This document shows positions 26,580 to 35,287 of a stretch of 64,000 bases of DNA, in pieces. How positions within the stretch are numbered: the stretch's first letter is position 1; every line of letters begins with the position of its first letter. The notes beneath the pieces were generated by a model. That model made no database searches, had not been told where the DNA came from, and was given only the letters and a program-made list of their open reading frames with translations. This DNA is from Ulvibacterium sp965228935 (GTDB lineage: Bacteria > Bacteroidota > Bacteroidia > Flavobacteriales > Flavobacteriaceae), in contig NZ_OZ245846.1 of the NCBI RefSeq assembly GCF_965228935.1, positions 1,612,001 to 1,676,000 of the forward strand. Reading direction: 5' to 3'. The position numbers and the translations under genes were made by a program.

Positions 26580-27554
26580 TTATTTGGGATAGGTTTCCAG
26601 AATTTTGATTTGTTCGGCAATAGCCGATTTAAACTCCGTCTTTAGGGTATCTACCAATTCCGATACCGGAAGGGAATTGTTTATGGTGGCAACACCTTGT
26701 CCTGCGGACCATATCGTTTTCCAGGCCTTGGCCTCGGTATCCAATTCCTTTCCAAAATTTATTTTGGTGTCCTTTTTCAAATCGGCTTCACTGATACCCG
26801 CAGCCTTTAAACTGGCACCCAGAAAATTGGCATGTACCCCGGAAATGGCAGCGGTATAGACCACATCACTAGCCCCGGCCTCAATAATCATTTGTTGGTA
26901 AGCTTCTGGGGCCTTACTTTCTTCGGCATTGATAAATCGAGTACCCATATAGGCCAAGTCCGCTCCCATTTGCAGTGCGGAGGCAATATCCCTCCCTGTA
27001 CTAATGCAACCGGATAGAACCACGGTCCCGTGGAAAAATGCCTTGATTTCGGCCACCAGGGTCATAGGATTTATGGTGCCGGCGTGGCCTCCGGCACCTG
27101 CCGCTACCAATATGAGTCCATCAACTCCGGCTTGGGCGGCCTTTTCCCCATGTCGCTTTTTGATGATGTCATGGAAAACCAATCCACCATAACTATGTAC
27201 GGCATCCACAACTTGGCTTACGGCACCTAATGACGTAATAATCAAAGGAACCTGGTGCTTTATGCAAAGCTTTAGATCGGCCTCCAATCTGGGATTGGTC
27301 GGGTGTACGATGAGGTTAACACCAAAAGGGGCAGGTTTTTTACCGGTTTCTTCCTCAAACTTTTGGAGCTCCGATTTTATTTCCAGCAGCCATTCCTCAA
27401 AACCTTCGCTGGTTCTTTGGTTGAGTGCCGGGAAAGTGCCAACGATTCCATTTTTGCAACACTCGATGACCAATTTAGGGCCCGATATTAAAAACATTGG
27501 GGCCGCTATGACAGGTAGGGAAAGCTTATGGAAAAAATCGGGTTTCAATGACAT
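26580..27554 (-). CDS. Nitronate monooxygenase / NAD(P)H-dependent flavin oxidoreductase
   Basis: 324 aa from the ATG at 27554 (MSLKPDFFHKLSLPVIAAPMF). An FMN TIM barrel of the 2-nitropropane dioxygenase family: APMFLISGP at the start, GADLAYMGTRF near the phosphate site, and the class signature GAGGHAGTINPMTL. It oxidises nitronates or reduces quinones. An upstream 19-codon extension is not family-like. It diverges from the Gfo/Idh gene. Confidence 0.92.
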   Translation of the reverse strand: MSLKPDFFHKLSLPVIAAPMFLISGPKLVIECCKNGIVGTFPALNQRTSEGFEEWLLEIKSELQKFEEETGKKPAPFGVNLIVHPTNPRLEADLKLCIKHQVPLIITSLGAVSQVVDAVHSYGGLVFHDIIKKRHGEKAAQAGVDGLILVAAGAGGHAGTINPMTLVAEIKAFFHGTVVLSGCISTGRDIASALQMGADLAYMGTRFINAEESKAPEAYQQMIIEAGASDVVYTAAISGVHANFLGASLKAAGISEADLKKDTKINFGKELDTEAKAWKTIWSAGQGVATINNSLPVSELVDTLKTEFKSAIAEQIKILETYPK

Positions 27555-27703
27555 GAGGCCGGAGTTTTGGCGGTTGCCCTTAAAACTACGTTCAATTCCG
27601 CTGATATGCAAAAGCGAGCGGCAAACTCATAAAGTTGTGCAAAAAGGAGAGGGTGTTCCCATGCATGTGATTACATTTAGGGGACATCCAAGAATTTCGA
27701 AGC

Positions 27704-28792
27704 ATGCAAAAAAGAAGGGAGTTTCTAAAAAAATCAGGGCTATTTCTCGGAGGGGTCGGCATAGTACCGCAGTACGCCTTTACATTACATCCGAAAAAGA
27801 ATAAATTGGGCGTATGTTTGGTAGGGTTGGGAAACTACAGTTCCACCATATTGGCCCCGGCCTTACAACTCACCGAACATTGCCGGCTCACCGGAATCGT
27901 TACCGGTAGTCCCGAAAAAATTCCGGTCTGGCAAAAACGCTATGATATTCCCGATAAGAATGTGTACAATTATCAAAATATGGATCGTATTGCGGATAAC
28001 CCGGATATCGATGTTATCTATATCGTATTGCCTACGGGATTACATGCCGAATACGCCATAAAAGCGGCCAATACGGGAAAGCATGTCTGGTGCGAAAAAC
28101 CGATGGCAAAAACGGCCCCGGAATGCCAGTCGATTATTGAGGCCTGTACAAAAAATAAGGTAAAGCTGTCCATAGGATATCGCATGCAACATGAACCCAA
28201 TACGCAACAAGTCATACAATGGGCCAAGACCAAACCGTTCGGCGATATTAAAAAAGTAAAGGCCGAAGTAGGCTTCAATATCGTTAATCCCCCGGATACT
28301 TGGCGTATGGATGCCGAGCTGGGAGGTGGCCTGCTCTATGATGTTGGGGTCTATGTGATAAACGCTATGCGTTATACCACGGGAATGGAACCTATTTCTG
28401 TACAAGGGCACCATGAGAATAGTCGACCGGAGGTCTATAAGGAAGTACCGGAAACGAGTGTTTTTGAGATTGATTTCCCGAACGGGATCAAGGCCAATGG
28501 ACAAACTACGGCATCAAGGAGTATCAATATCCTACGGGCCGACTGTGAAAAAGGGTGGTATAAACTACAACCTTTTCAAGCCTATAGGGGCGTAAAGGGC
28601 AGGGCCAGTGATGGCACGCTCTTGGATACCTATATTGAGAATCAACAGGCCCGCCAGATGGACGACGATGCCCTGGCCATTTTAAACAACACCCCTGTAC
28701 TTGTCCCTGGAGCGGATGGTATGAAGGACATTGTTATTGTAGAGGCCATCAACGAATCGGCCCGAACCGGAAAATCTGTAAAGCTGGCGTAA
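27704..28792 (+). CDS. Gfo/Idh/MocA family oxidoreductase, exported
   Basis: 362 aa. The start MQKRREFLKKSGLFLGGVGI is a Tat-like or secretory signal (RREFLKK), then a Rossmann fold (LGVCLVGLGNYSS), the catalytic-lysine motif WCEKPMA and a glucose-fructose-oxidoreductase C-terminal domain (GGGLLYDVGVY). Probably a periplasmic sugar oxidoreductase with bound NADP. The substrate is unknown. The 281 bp after it (28793-29074) show no gene. Confidence 0.9.
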   Translation: MQKRREFLKKSGLFLGGVGIVPQYAFTLHPKKNKLGVCLVGLGNYSSTILAPALQLTEHCRLTGIVTGSPEKIPVWQKRYDIPDKNVYNYQNMDRIADNPDIDVIYIVLPTGLHAEYAIKAANTGKHVWCEKPMAKTAPECQSIIEACTKNKVKLSIGYRMQHEPNTQQVIQWAKTKPFGDIKKVKAEVGFNIVNPPDTWRMDAELGGGLLYDVGVYVINAMRYTTGMEPISVQGHHENSRPEVYKEVPETSVFEIDFPNGIKANGQTTASRSINILRADCEKGWYKLQPFQAYRGVKGRASDGTLLDTYIENQQARQMDDDALAILNNTPVLVPGADGMKDIVIVEAINESARTGKSVKLA

Positions 28793-29074
28793 TGACAATC
28801 TGTGTTTTGCGGAACGGGATTACTATGTATTATCTTGACTTGTTGTCCTAATGAATAGAGTTACTTGAATGACACCTTTTGTAACTTGGCTTTAGTACCG
28901 GGCGCCTATGTTTTTGATACGAATACGACACTTTTTCTATACGTTTCAACCTTAAGCTTACAAAATTAGGAATAGGCCTCATAATACGAATATCTAGACC
29001 TGCACTAAAATAGTATTGCATTTAAATCGTTAAGGATAGTTGTATGACATTCATCATATATCCACGAGTTTACA

Positions 29075-30178
29075 ATGACTACTATAAAAACAGGTATGTT
29101 GCATAAGTTTTACATAGTTTTGGTAACTATCTCCATTTCTTTGTTTAGCTGCAGTAAGGATAACGATTCTTCCCAATTCATAAGCCGAAATTTTAAAATG
29201 GGATTTACTACTTGGAGTTTTGGTCCCGATCAACAGGATGTGGATGACACCTATTCCTTTATTGAAAACAATTCCGACATTTACGCTGAACATATTGATA
29301 ACAAAATTCCCTGGAATGCTTGGATCAACGATGCACCTTTACCCTCGGAATTCACGAATGAAATATCCGGCAGGGTAAATAAGAAAATAGAAGGCAATCA
29401 ACTATTGCTTTCCGTTAGTCTTTTCAATTCAAATAGAGATGAGATAGCCGAAGATTTTGACGGTGCCATACCATCGTATATAAACCTGGATGACATTGAA
29501 ATTGAAGAGGCCTATTTTAAACACATCAACTATTTAATTGATCGACTTGAACCTGATTTTTTGGTAATTGCCATTGAAGTCAATGAATTTAGATTACGGG
29601 CCGAAAGTAAATGGAACTCCTATAAAATCCTGATTCAGAATGTAAAATCAAGAATTAAGGAACTCTACCCGAACTTACCGATTTCGGAATCCATATCGCT
29701 TCACAACTTATATGAACCCGATGTTACCGACCCGACAAATTATATCAATGAGATAACTAGTTATATGAATCAAATGGATTTTGCAGCGATCAGTTTTTAC
29801 CCATTCTTCAAAAACCAGCATGCAAAATCCGAATTTCAGGAAACGTTTGACTTTCTACATCAAAACATCAATAGACCTATTGCATTTGTTGAAAGTAGTC
29901 ATATTGCGGAAAATCTAATTGTTCCTAATTTAAGTCTATCGATCAATGGAAATGAAACCGAACAAAATAGCTATTTGGAAACCTTACTTTTGAATGCCCA
30001 GGAACAAAATTATGAGTTTATCATTTGGTGGGCGCATCGGGACTTTGATGAACTTTGGGAAACATTTCCGGACGAGTTAAAAGACCTGGGTCAATTATGG
30101 AGAGATTCCGGTCTATTGGATGAAAATGGCAATCAACGATTATCTATGTCAACTTGGAGTGAAAATTTAAATAAATAA
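29075..30178 (+). CDS. Lipoprotein, probable clan-A-like glycosidase
   Basis: 367 aa with lipobox LFSC. The start may instead be the ATG at 29096. The mature part looks like a TIM-barrel glycoside hydrolase: VIAIEVNEF resembles the acid/base Glu after Asn on strand 4, AAISFYPFFK fits strand 6, and IAFVESSH fits the nucleophile Glu on strand 7, as in GH53/GH5-type enzymes. I cannot assign a family, and no other sugar-degrading genes are adjacent. The region is more AT-rich and less paired with neighbours than the rest, so recent transfer is possible. Confidence 0.6.
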   Translation: MTTIKTGMLHKFYIVLVTISISLFSCSKDNDSSQFISRNFKMGFTTWSFGPDQQDVDDTYSFIENNSDIYAEHIDNKIPWNAWINDAPLPSEFTNEISGRVNKKIEGNQLLLSVSLFNSNRDEIAEDFDGAIPSYINLDDIEIEEAYFKHINYLIDRLEPDFLVIAIEVNEFRLRAESKWNSYKILIQNVKSRIKELYPNLPISESISLHNLYEPDVTDPTNYINEITSYMNQMDFAAISFYPFFKNQHAKSEFQETFDFLHQNINRPIAFVESSHIAENLIVPNLSLSINGNETEQNSYLETLLLNAQEQNYEFIIWWAHRDFDELWETFPDELKDLGQLWRDSGLLDENGNQRLSMSTWSENLNK

Positions 30179-30404
30179 CCATTGCCAACGACGAAAGAGG
30201 TTAATCGCTGTTGCATGCCTATTTACGAAAATCCGTGCCTGTTTTCTATTTAGTTTGTGTTTGCTAAAGCATTTACCTCACATACGCAACCCAATGTATA
30301 CAAATCGTTGACAATAATTTCCCCATAATCCTTCAGCCTATATTTTACGAAACAACTTAGGTTCAAGAATTCCTTTTACGGGAATCATAGTATTAGAATG
30401 ATCA

Positions 30405-31568
30405 CTATTCTTGTTCGCTGCTTTTTTGGGATTGTAACAAGCCGATTTGTTGTCCCTGTTTTACGTTTAAAGCACTGAAAGCCCCTTTTTGGAAAATAAG
30501 GAGAACGGTAGAACCACCATAGGCAAAATGCCCTACTTTGTCTCCCTTATAAATTTTCACGGGGCTTGTGTCGTCAACCTGTTTTAAACGGTCTTCAAAT
30601 ACTACGGAACCTATGGTCTGCAAACCTATGGGAACCATACCAATATATCCAAATTGTTCGGTCTTTATGATTAGATAGCCGTGCCTGAAATTTTCGAAAA
30701 CGCTATAATCCTTGTTGTAGGCCACATTCCCGTTATTTATGATATCCGGAATATCGGGCATCCCAAAGAGCCTGTCCCCGACTTCTTCCCGAGCCTCGAC
30801 CACAATGCCCGTTGTGGGAGCATGGTAATGATGATAGTTGTCCGGCTTTAGGAATACCGCCAGTGCGGTCCCTCCCACAAATTTTTCGGCATATTTCGAA
30901 TCTTGCAACAGTGCGTTGAGGTTGAGGGTCATACGACCTTTTGTTGGGATTTGCGTCTGCAACTTAAGATCATTATTGATCATATTAATGACACCGTCCG
31001 CGGGGGATACCAAAACAGCATTGTTGTCAAAGGCCTCGATTTTACGAGCTCCCGGCTTTAATTCACGTGTAAAGAAATCGTTGAAGGACTTAAATCCTTC
31101 CAAGGGCATTACAAAATCATCGTGGCTTATGGATTTGTCTTCCAGCCATGTGTTAATGATCTTTGCGGACTTGGGGCTGTCCATATACTTTCCCCTTTCC
31201 TCAATGAATTTTAGGGCCCAGCTATAACCGGGCTCGTCCAAAATGAACTTCATCCCATAAGGATTGCGGTAATACAGCATGGAAAATTCAATGATTTTGT
31301 CCAGGCCGTTTTTGGTATTTGGAAGAAAATAGAACCATTCGTTCAAGAACTCATATAGGTCTTCGATATCTTTGCCCTTCCATGGATTTGGTGTTCCATC
31401 GGGCATATCCTGTAGGTTGCCGAACATGTCCTCTATGACGTTCCGGAAAGATGCATTCGAAGTATACAATTCCTTCAAATCCGCGACAGGGATACAATCA
31501 TTCTGTGAACGCAAGGAAACGGTACACAAAGAAAGGGTAAGCATACAAATAAAAACTCTAGCTTTCAT
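30405..31568 (-). CDS. Secreted phosphatidylserine-decarboxylase-like enzyme with PsiD-like layout
   Basis: 387 aa. It has a signal peptide (to about residue 21), an extra N-terminal domain (about 30-165; FRNVIEDMFGNLQDMP, SFNDFFTREL), and a pyruvoyl-dependent PSD catalytic domain. Catalytic elements are intact: D191 in LVSPADG, H249 in YHHYHAPTTG, and the self-cleavage site G351-G-S353-T354, so Ser353 would give the pyruvoyl group. The GGST form and the N-terminal domain recall fungal PsiD/PSD2-like decarboxylases, some of which act on amino acids, rather than the short bacterial LGST membrane PSD. A perfect inverted repeat lies 37 bp before the ATG. Confidence 0.8.
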   Translation of the reverse strand: MKARVFICMLTLSLCTVSLRSQNDCIPVADLKELYTSNASFRNVIEDMFGNLQDMPDGTPNPWKGKDIEDLYEFLNEWFYFLPNTKNGLDKIIEFSMLYYRNPYGMKFILDEPGYSWALKFIEERGKYMDSPKSAKIINTWLEDKSISHDDFVMPLEGFKSFNDFFTRELKPGARKIEAFDNNAVLVSPADGVINMINNDLKLQTQIPTKGRMTLNLNALLQDSKYAEKFVGGTALAVFLKPDNYHHYHAPTTGIVVEAREEVGDRLFGMPDIPDIINNGNVAYNKDYSVFENFRHGYLIIKTEQFGYIGMVPIGLQTIGSVVFEDRLKQVDDTSPVKIYKGDKVGHFAYGGSTVLLIFQKGAFSALNVKQGQQIGLLQSQKSSEQE

Positions 31569-31604
31569 AACAGGTTGTTTTAGTTGTGGAACGGTACTAC
31601 TTAG

Positions 31605-31643
31605 TTTGCTACGTATTTTGTAGCAAATCTACACAAAACGTAT
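31605..31643. promoter_or_regulatory. Putative HxlR operator in front of the PSD-like gene
   Basis: A perfect inverted repeat, TTTGCTAC-N7-GTAGCAAA (31605-31627), is followed 20 bp further (centre to centre) by a weaker copy, CTAC-N7-GTAT (31629-31643). The same CTAC-N7-GTAG unit occurs twice, also 20 bp apart, before the HxlR gene. Operator function is inferred. Confidence 0.6.
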
Positions 31644-31783
31644 CACACATCCTAAAAGTGCCAAGCTTTTTGGAGTGAACGTTTCGAGCGACTCTTTAAA
31701 AATATCATTTAACAATTGCAATTGTCCTGTAACGCGCATGTGGCCTTCATATGCATCGGAAGGAATATGTAACCAAGGGTTTT

Positions 31784-32200
31784 TCATTGTTCCTCAAAGA
31801 TTTTATACATACCGGGACTACTATCTTTCCTTTTATAGTATCCCAATTTTTGATAGAACCCTTGGGAGTCTTCGGCGGCCATAAGCCCTACAAATGCATA
31901 GGTTTCAAATCTCCTTATAAGATATTGTTCAATATTTTGCATAATGAGTCGTCCAATGCCCTTTCCTTTGTATTCGGGCCTAACAATGACATCTTGAATA
32001 TAGAAATAAATGGCACCATCCCCTATAACCCTGCCCATTCCTATCAGGGTATCTTCCTCATACACGGAGACCGAGTATAAATCGTTACTAAGGGCCCGCT
32101 TTACCTGATGATCCGGTAACGATTTCCATAAAGTGGTATTTCGAAGGGATTGATATTCCGGAACGGTCAAATGGTTTGTCTTTGTGGTATAGGTCTGCAT
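31784..32200 (-). CDS. GNAT family N-acetyltransferase
   Basis: 138 aa. GNAT acetyl-CoA site VRPEYKGKGIGRLIMQ, strand FAFVGLMA-like region, and C-terminal SQGFYQKLGYYKRKD. Related to YhhY/AAC-like small-molecule acetylases. It diverges from the HxlR regulator (89 bp between starts), with two operator-like repeats in between, so it may belong to the same regulon as the PSD-like gene that follows it on this strand. Confidence 0.87.
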   Translation of the reverse strand: MQTYTTKTNHLTVPEYQSLRNTTLWKSLPDHQVKRALSNDLYSVSVYEEDTLIGMGRVIGDGAIYFYIQDVIVRPEYKGKGIGRLIMQNIEQYLIRRFETYAFVGLMAAEDSQGFYQKLGYYKRKDSSPGMYKIFEEQ

Positions 32201-32250
32201 TTGAAAAATACGTTAAATGAAAAGAAGGGGGAAGTATGATTGGCAAGCTA

Positions 32251-32285
32251 CTACTTTTTTTGTAGGTTCGCTACAAAATATGTAG
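32251..32285. promoter_or_regulatory. Tandem HxlR operator candidates
   Basis: Two CTAC-N7-GTAG inverted repeats at 32251-32265 and 32271-32285, centres 20 bp apart. The second ends 4 bp before the HxlR start codon, which fits autorepression. The same unit is found before the PSD-like gene at 31605-31643. Confidence 0.6.
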
Positions 32286-32289
32286 TAAT

Positions 32290-32631
32290 ATGAAAATACC
32301 TACCCCAGGTAAACCCGTAAGAGGATCAAAAACTGGACAACCCATTATGGCCTTGTTGGATTTATTGGGCCGTAACTGGGCAATGGGCATCATTTGGCAT
32401 TTGTATCAGGGGCCAAGCACATTTAGAAGGCTTCAGGAGTATTGCGAGTCCATTTCCCCAACCACTTTGAACAAACGCCTAAAGGAGTTACGCGAATCTT
32501 ATCTGATTGAAAGGACGTTGGACGGATACGCCCTAACCCTACATGGCAAGGAGTTATATGAGCTGATAGAACCTCTGGGCGGCTGGGCCAGGCATACCTG
32601 GGCCAAAAACTTTGAGGACAGGGGTAATTGA
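32290..32631 (+). CDS. HxlR family winged-helix regulator
   Basis: 113 aa. HxlR core: LLGRNWAMGIIWHLYQGPSTFRRLQEYCESISPTTLNKRLKELRE, then a beta wing (TLDGYALTLHGKELYELIEPL). C52 could be redox- or electrophile-sensitive, as in YodB/QorR relatives that sense quinones, but that is inference. It diverges from the GNAT gene. Matching inverted repeats before this gene and before the decarboxylase point to a small local regulon. Confidence 0.9.
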   Translation: MKIPTPGKPVRGSKTGQPIMALLDLLGRNWAMGIIWHLYQGPSTFRRLQEYCESISPTTLNKRLKELRESYLIERTLDGYALTLHGKELYELIEPLGGWARHTWAKNFEDRGN

Positions 32632-32792
32632 AATATTTCTTTTCTCTTAAGTAGGTGAGACCTCAAAGAATAGTATTACCCGGTATTGATCTTTCATTTA
32701 GGTTATGTTCCGATTGATAGGTCAGTCCCAAAGCCTATGGATTTGATCGGGGCAACCTTAGGGCACCTAGGGTTCTTATCCCTGAGAAGTGC

Positions 32793-33377
32793 TTACCAAA
32801 ACTTATTGTCCAGCATGGATATTAAAGACATACCTGCTGCAGCTCCCGAAATAAAGACATTCCAATCACGATGTTTCACTCCAATGACATTGAGAAAGAG
32901 AAAGGCAACACCCACAACAAAAAATACGACCAATAGTTGTCCAAGTTCAATTCCCAGATTAAAGCCCAACAAGGGTATCACAATATCGGAAGGATCCATT
33001 ATCAGTGCCCTGAAATAGTTGGAAAAATCCATGCCGTGGACGAACCCGAAGAATAATGCCATACTATAGTTTCGACCCATTCTTGAGGACTTTTCAGTGG
33101 GGTTTGTACCCAGTACATTGTGGAGGGCGGTTAGGAATATAGTAGCTGGTATAAGAAATTTGATAATGTTGGAAGGGATGGTGATAATTTCCAAGGATAC
33201 GAGGGCCAGGGTAACGCTATGACCTATCGTAAAAGCGGTCACCAAAATGAGAATGTTTTTCCATTGTTGGATTCGGTAGACGGCACAGAGTACTACAAGG
33301 AAGAGTATGTGATCATAGCCGGCCAGGTTTGAAATATGTTCAAATCCCAGCTTTAAGTAAAATTCAAACGGATGCAT
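32793..33377 (-). CDS. HupE/UreJ-type membrane protein
   Basis: 194 aa, six or seven transmembrane helices, with the HupE/UreJ_2 features LAGYDHILFLVVLC, AFTIGHSVTLAL and FGFVHGMDFSNYF. The His and Asp residues in these helices suggest metal or proton handling; classical HupE imports nickel. No hydrogenase or urease is in the window. One base separates it from the upstream DUF6702 gene, a pairing that is common in Bacteroidota. Confidence 0.88.
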   Translation of the reverse strand: MHPFEFYLKLGFEHISNLAGYDHILFLVVLCAVYRIQQWKNILILVTAFTIGHSVTLALVSLEIITIPSNIIKFLIPATIFLTALHNVLGTNPTEKSSRMGRNYSMALFFGFVHGMDFSNYFRALIMDPSDIVIPLLGFNLGIELGQLLVVFFVVGVAFLFLNVIGVKHRDWNVFISGAAAGMSLISMLDNKFW

Positions 33378-33378
33378 A

Positions 33379-33888
33379 TCAGAATTTCAATTGATGGACG
33401 GATGTTTTTTTGTTGAGCATCAAACTTTTGGATTCTCCGTTGACATGGACGTAGATGATATTGTTTTGATCAAAGAACAAATCCGTGAAAACGGCATTCT
33501 TGATTTCCAAGGATGTTAATGGCGATGGTTGTCGATGCTCAAAGCAGACCCACAAGGCCGTGTTCTCTCCCTCACCACTTAATTTTTTACCTTTTATTTT
33601 CAGGTCTACCATTTTTCTATTCGCCTTGACATAGAAAAATTGGTTTACATAGTCCATCAGCATTTTATTCGCCTTTGCCGATTCATTGGGTTGGCAAAAA
33701 GCAAGTTCCTTGCTGTATGGATCAAAGACGATAGCTTCGTTGACATCCGTTAAGAACAGCTTTAGGTTAATGCTCAAGATTTGTTTGCTGGAGGTATACT
33801 CTATTTCGCATAACGACAACCTTAAGGGGTGATTCACAGCCGAAACGGACAGTCCCAAAGTTAGTATCATACATAGCAATTTCAACAC
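33379..33888 (-). CDS. DUF6702 family exported protein
   Basis: 169 aa with a signal peptide. The frame begins with GTG at 33888 (MLKLLCMILTLGLSVSA); an ATG at 33870 would leave a signal without a basic start. The mature part has NHPLRLSLCEIEY and a beta-rich core, as in DUF6702, a family always near HupE/UreJ-like genes in flavobacteria. Probable partner of HupE. Function unknown. Confidence 0.8.
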   Translation of the reverse strand: MLKLLCMILTLGLSVSAVNHPLRLSLCEIEYTSSKQILSINLKLFLTDVNEAIVFDPYSKELAFCQPNESAKANKMLMDYVNQFFYVKANRKMVDLKIKGKKLSGEGENTALWVCFEHRQPSPLTSLEIKNAVFTDLFFDQNNIIYVHVNGESKSLMLNKKTSVHQLKF

Positions 33889-33906
33889 TGCCTTAGAATT
33901 TATGGC

Positions 33907-35184
33907 TTAGGAAATTTCTTCGGACTGTATCCGTTTTGCAACCTCCTGGACTTCTTTGAAGACGCGAATCAAATTTCCACCCCAGATTTTTCGAATCTGT
34001 TCTTCGGTATACCCACGTCTTACCAGTTCAATGGTGATGTTCATCACTTCACTGGCATCAAAAACCCCTTCGATTCCACCGCCTCCGTCGAAATCACAAC
34101 CAATCCCCACATGATCGATTCCTGCTACCTTGATGATGTGATCAATATGATCTACCACATGTTTTACTGTTGCAGGAGGAGGGGGATACCTTTCATTGAG
34201 TTCCTGGATGGATTGCCGCATCGCGTTTCGTTCTTCGTGGGTCATTTCCTCAACAGGTTTCATGCCGTCACGGAGTGCTGCTACCGCCGAGTCCAACCTC
34301 CTATCCGGTGGGGCTTCCCGTAGATAGTCGGCCAACATGGTAAGTTGTACAACGCCTCCGTTTTTCGCCATTAACCTCAACATGTCATCGGTCATATTGC
34401 GTGGGTGATCGGTTACGGATCGGGCGTTGGAGTGACTGGCAATTATCGGTGCCTTGGACATGGAAATTGCATCGTAAAATACGCTGTCGTTGCCATGGGA
34501 AACATCTACCATGATGCCTAGGCGATTCATCTCCCGGACTACCGCGCTTCCAAATGCACTAATACCACCATGCTCGGATCCATTCGAATCGGTAGCGGAA
34601 TCCGCCAAATCATTGTTTGATGAATGTACCAAGGTGATATAGCGTACCCCCCTATCAAAATAAAGTTCAACATTGGAAAGCTCCTTCCCTATCGGGTAAC
34701 CATTTTCTATACCAATGTAGATTGCACGCTTACCGGCCTTTTCCACAGTGTAGGCATCTTCGGGGTTGAGGGCCAACCCAACGATGTCCGAATTTTTTTC
34801 GGTAGAAGCCACGATTGAATCTATCATTTGGAGGCATAGGGTCTTGGCCCGGGTATTACCTTTGTCATCACGGATATCCTGTGCAACAAAGGCGGCAAAA
34901 AAGATGGCATCCAACCCACCTTCGATCATCCGTGGATAATCGACCTTTGAGCCTGTTTCCCGGGGGTCATGTCGTTTCGCCATATCAAAACCCGGTTCGA
35001 TCATACGCAAAGGCGTATCCGCATGGGTATCGAGGGTGAGCACACGCTTATGGATTTCAAGTGCTTTTTGTGTTAATTCCATTTCCTCCATTTTCGGATT
35101 GGTCGAAGCGGATTTTTCCTTACAGCCGCTTATTAGCAGTAACAAAAGGAAAAAAACGGGATAACTTTGAGAGGGCTTAAACAT
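33907..35184 (-). CDS. Membrane dipeptidase (peptidase M19) lipoprotein
   Basis: 425 aa, lipobox ISGC (C21). Binuclear zinc site: H54-x-D56 in LDTHADTP, the Glu in IGIENGYPIG, then VDVSHGND and the HSNARS motif, with GIGCDFDGGGG near the C-terminus. It cleaves dipeptides or D-amino-acid-containing peptides in the periplasm. Lies 103 bp downstream of argE and 18 bp upstream of DUF6702, so this looks like one long unit for peptide and amino-acid use. Confidence 0.93.
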   Translation of the reverse strand: MFKPSQSYPVFFLLLLLISGCKEKSASTNPKMEEMELTQKALEIHKRVLTLDTHADTPLRMIEPGFDMAKRHDPRETGSKVDYPRMIEGGLDAIFFAAFVAQDIRDDKGNTRAKTLCLQMIDSIVASTEKNSDIVGLALNPEDAYTVEKAGKRAIYIGIENGYPIGKELSNVELYFDRGVRYITLVHSSNNDLADSATDSNGSEHGGISAFGSAVVREMNRLGIMVDVSHGNDSVFYDAISMSKAPIIASHSNARSVTDHPRNMTDDMLRLMAKNGGVVQLTMLADYLREAPPDRRLDSAVAALRDGMKPVEEMTHEERNAMRQSIQELNERYPPPPATVKHVVDHIDHIIKVAGIDHVGIGCDFDGGGGIEGVFDASEVMNITIELVRRGYTEEQIRKIWGGNLIRVFKEVQEVAKRIQSEEIS

Positions 35185-35287
35185 GTATTCCGGCTTAAAT
35201 AATTGAGATTAGTTAAATGTACAATATTAAATGAATCAAGGGAAGCTTTGGTCATTGCCCCCTCGGGAGCTTCAAATTCTCGGAGAC

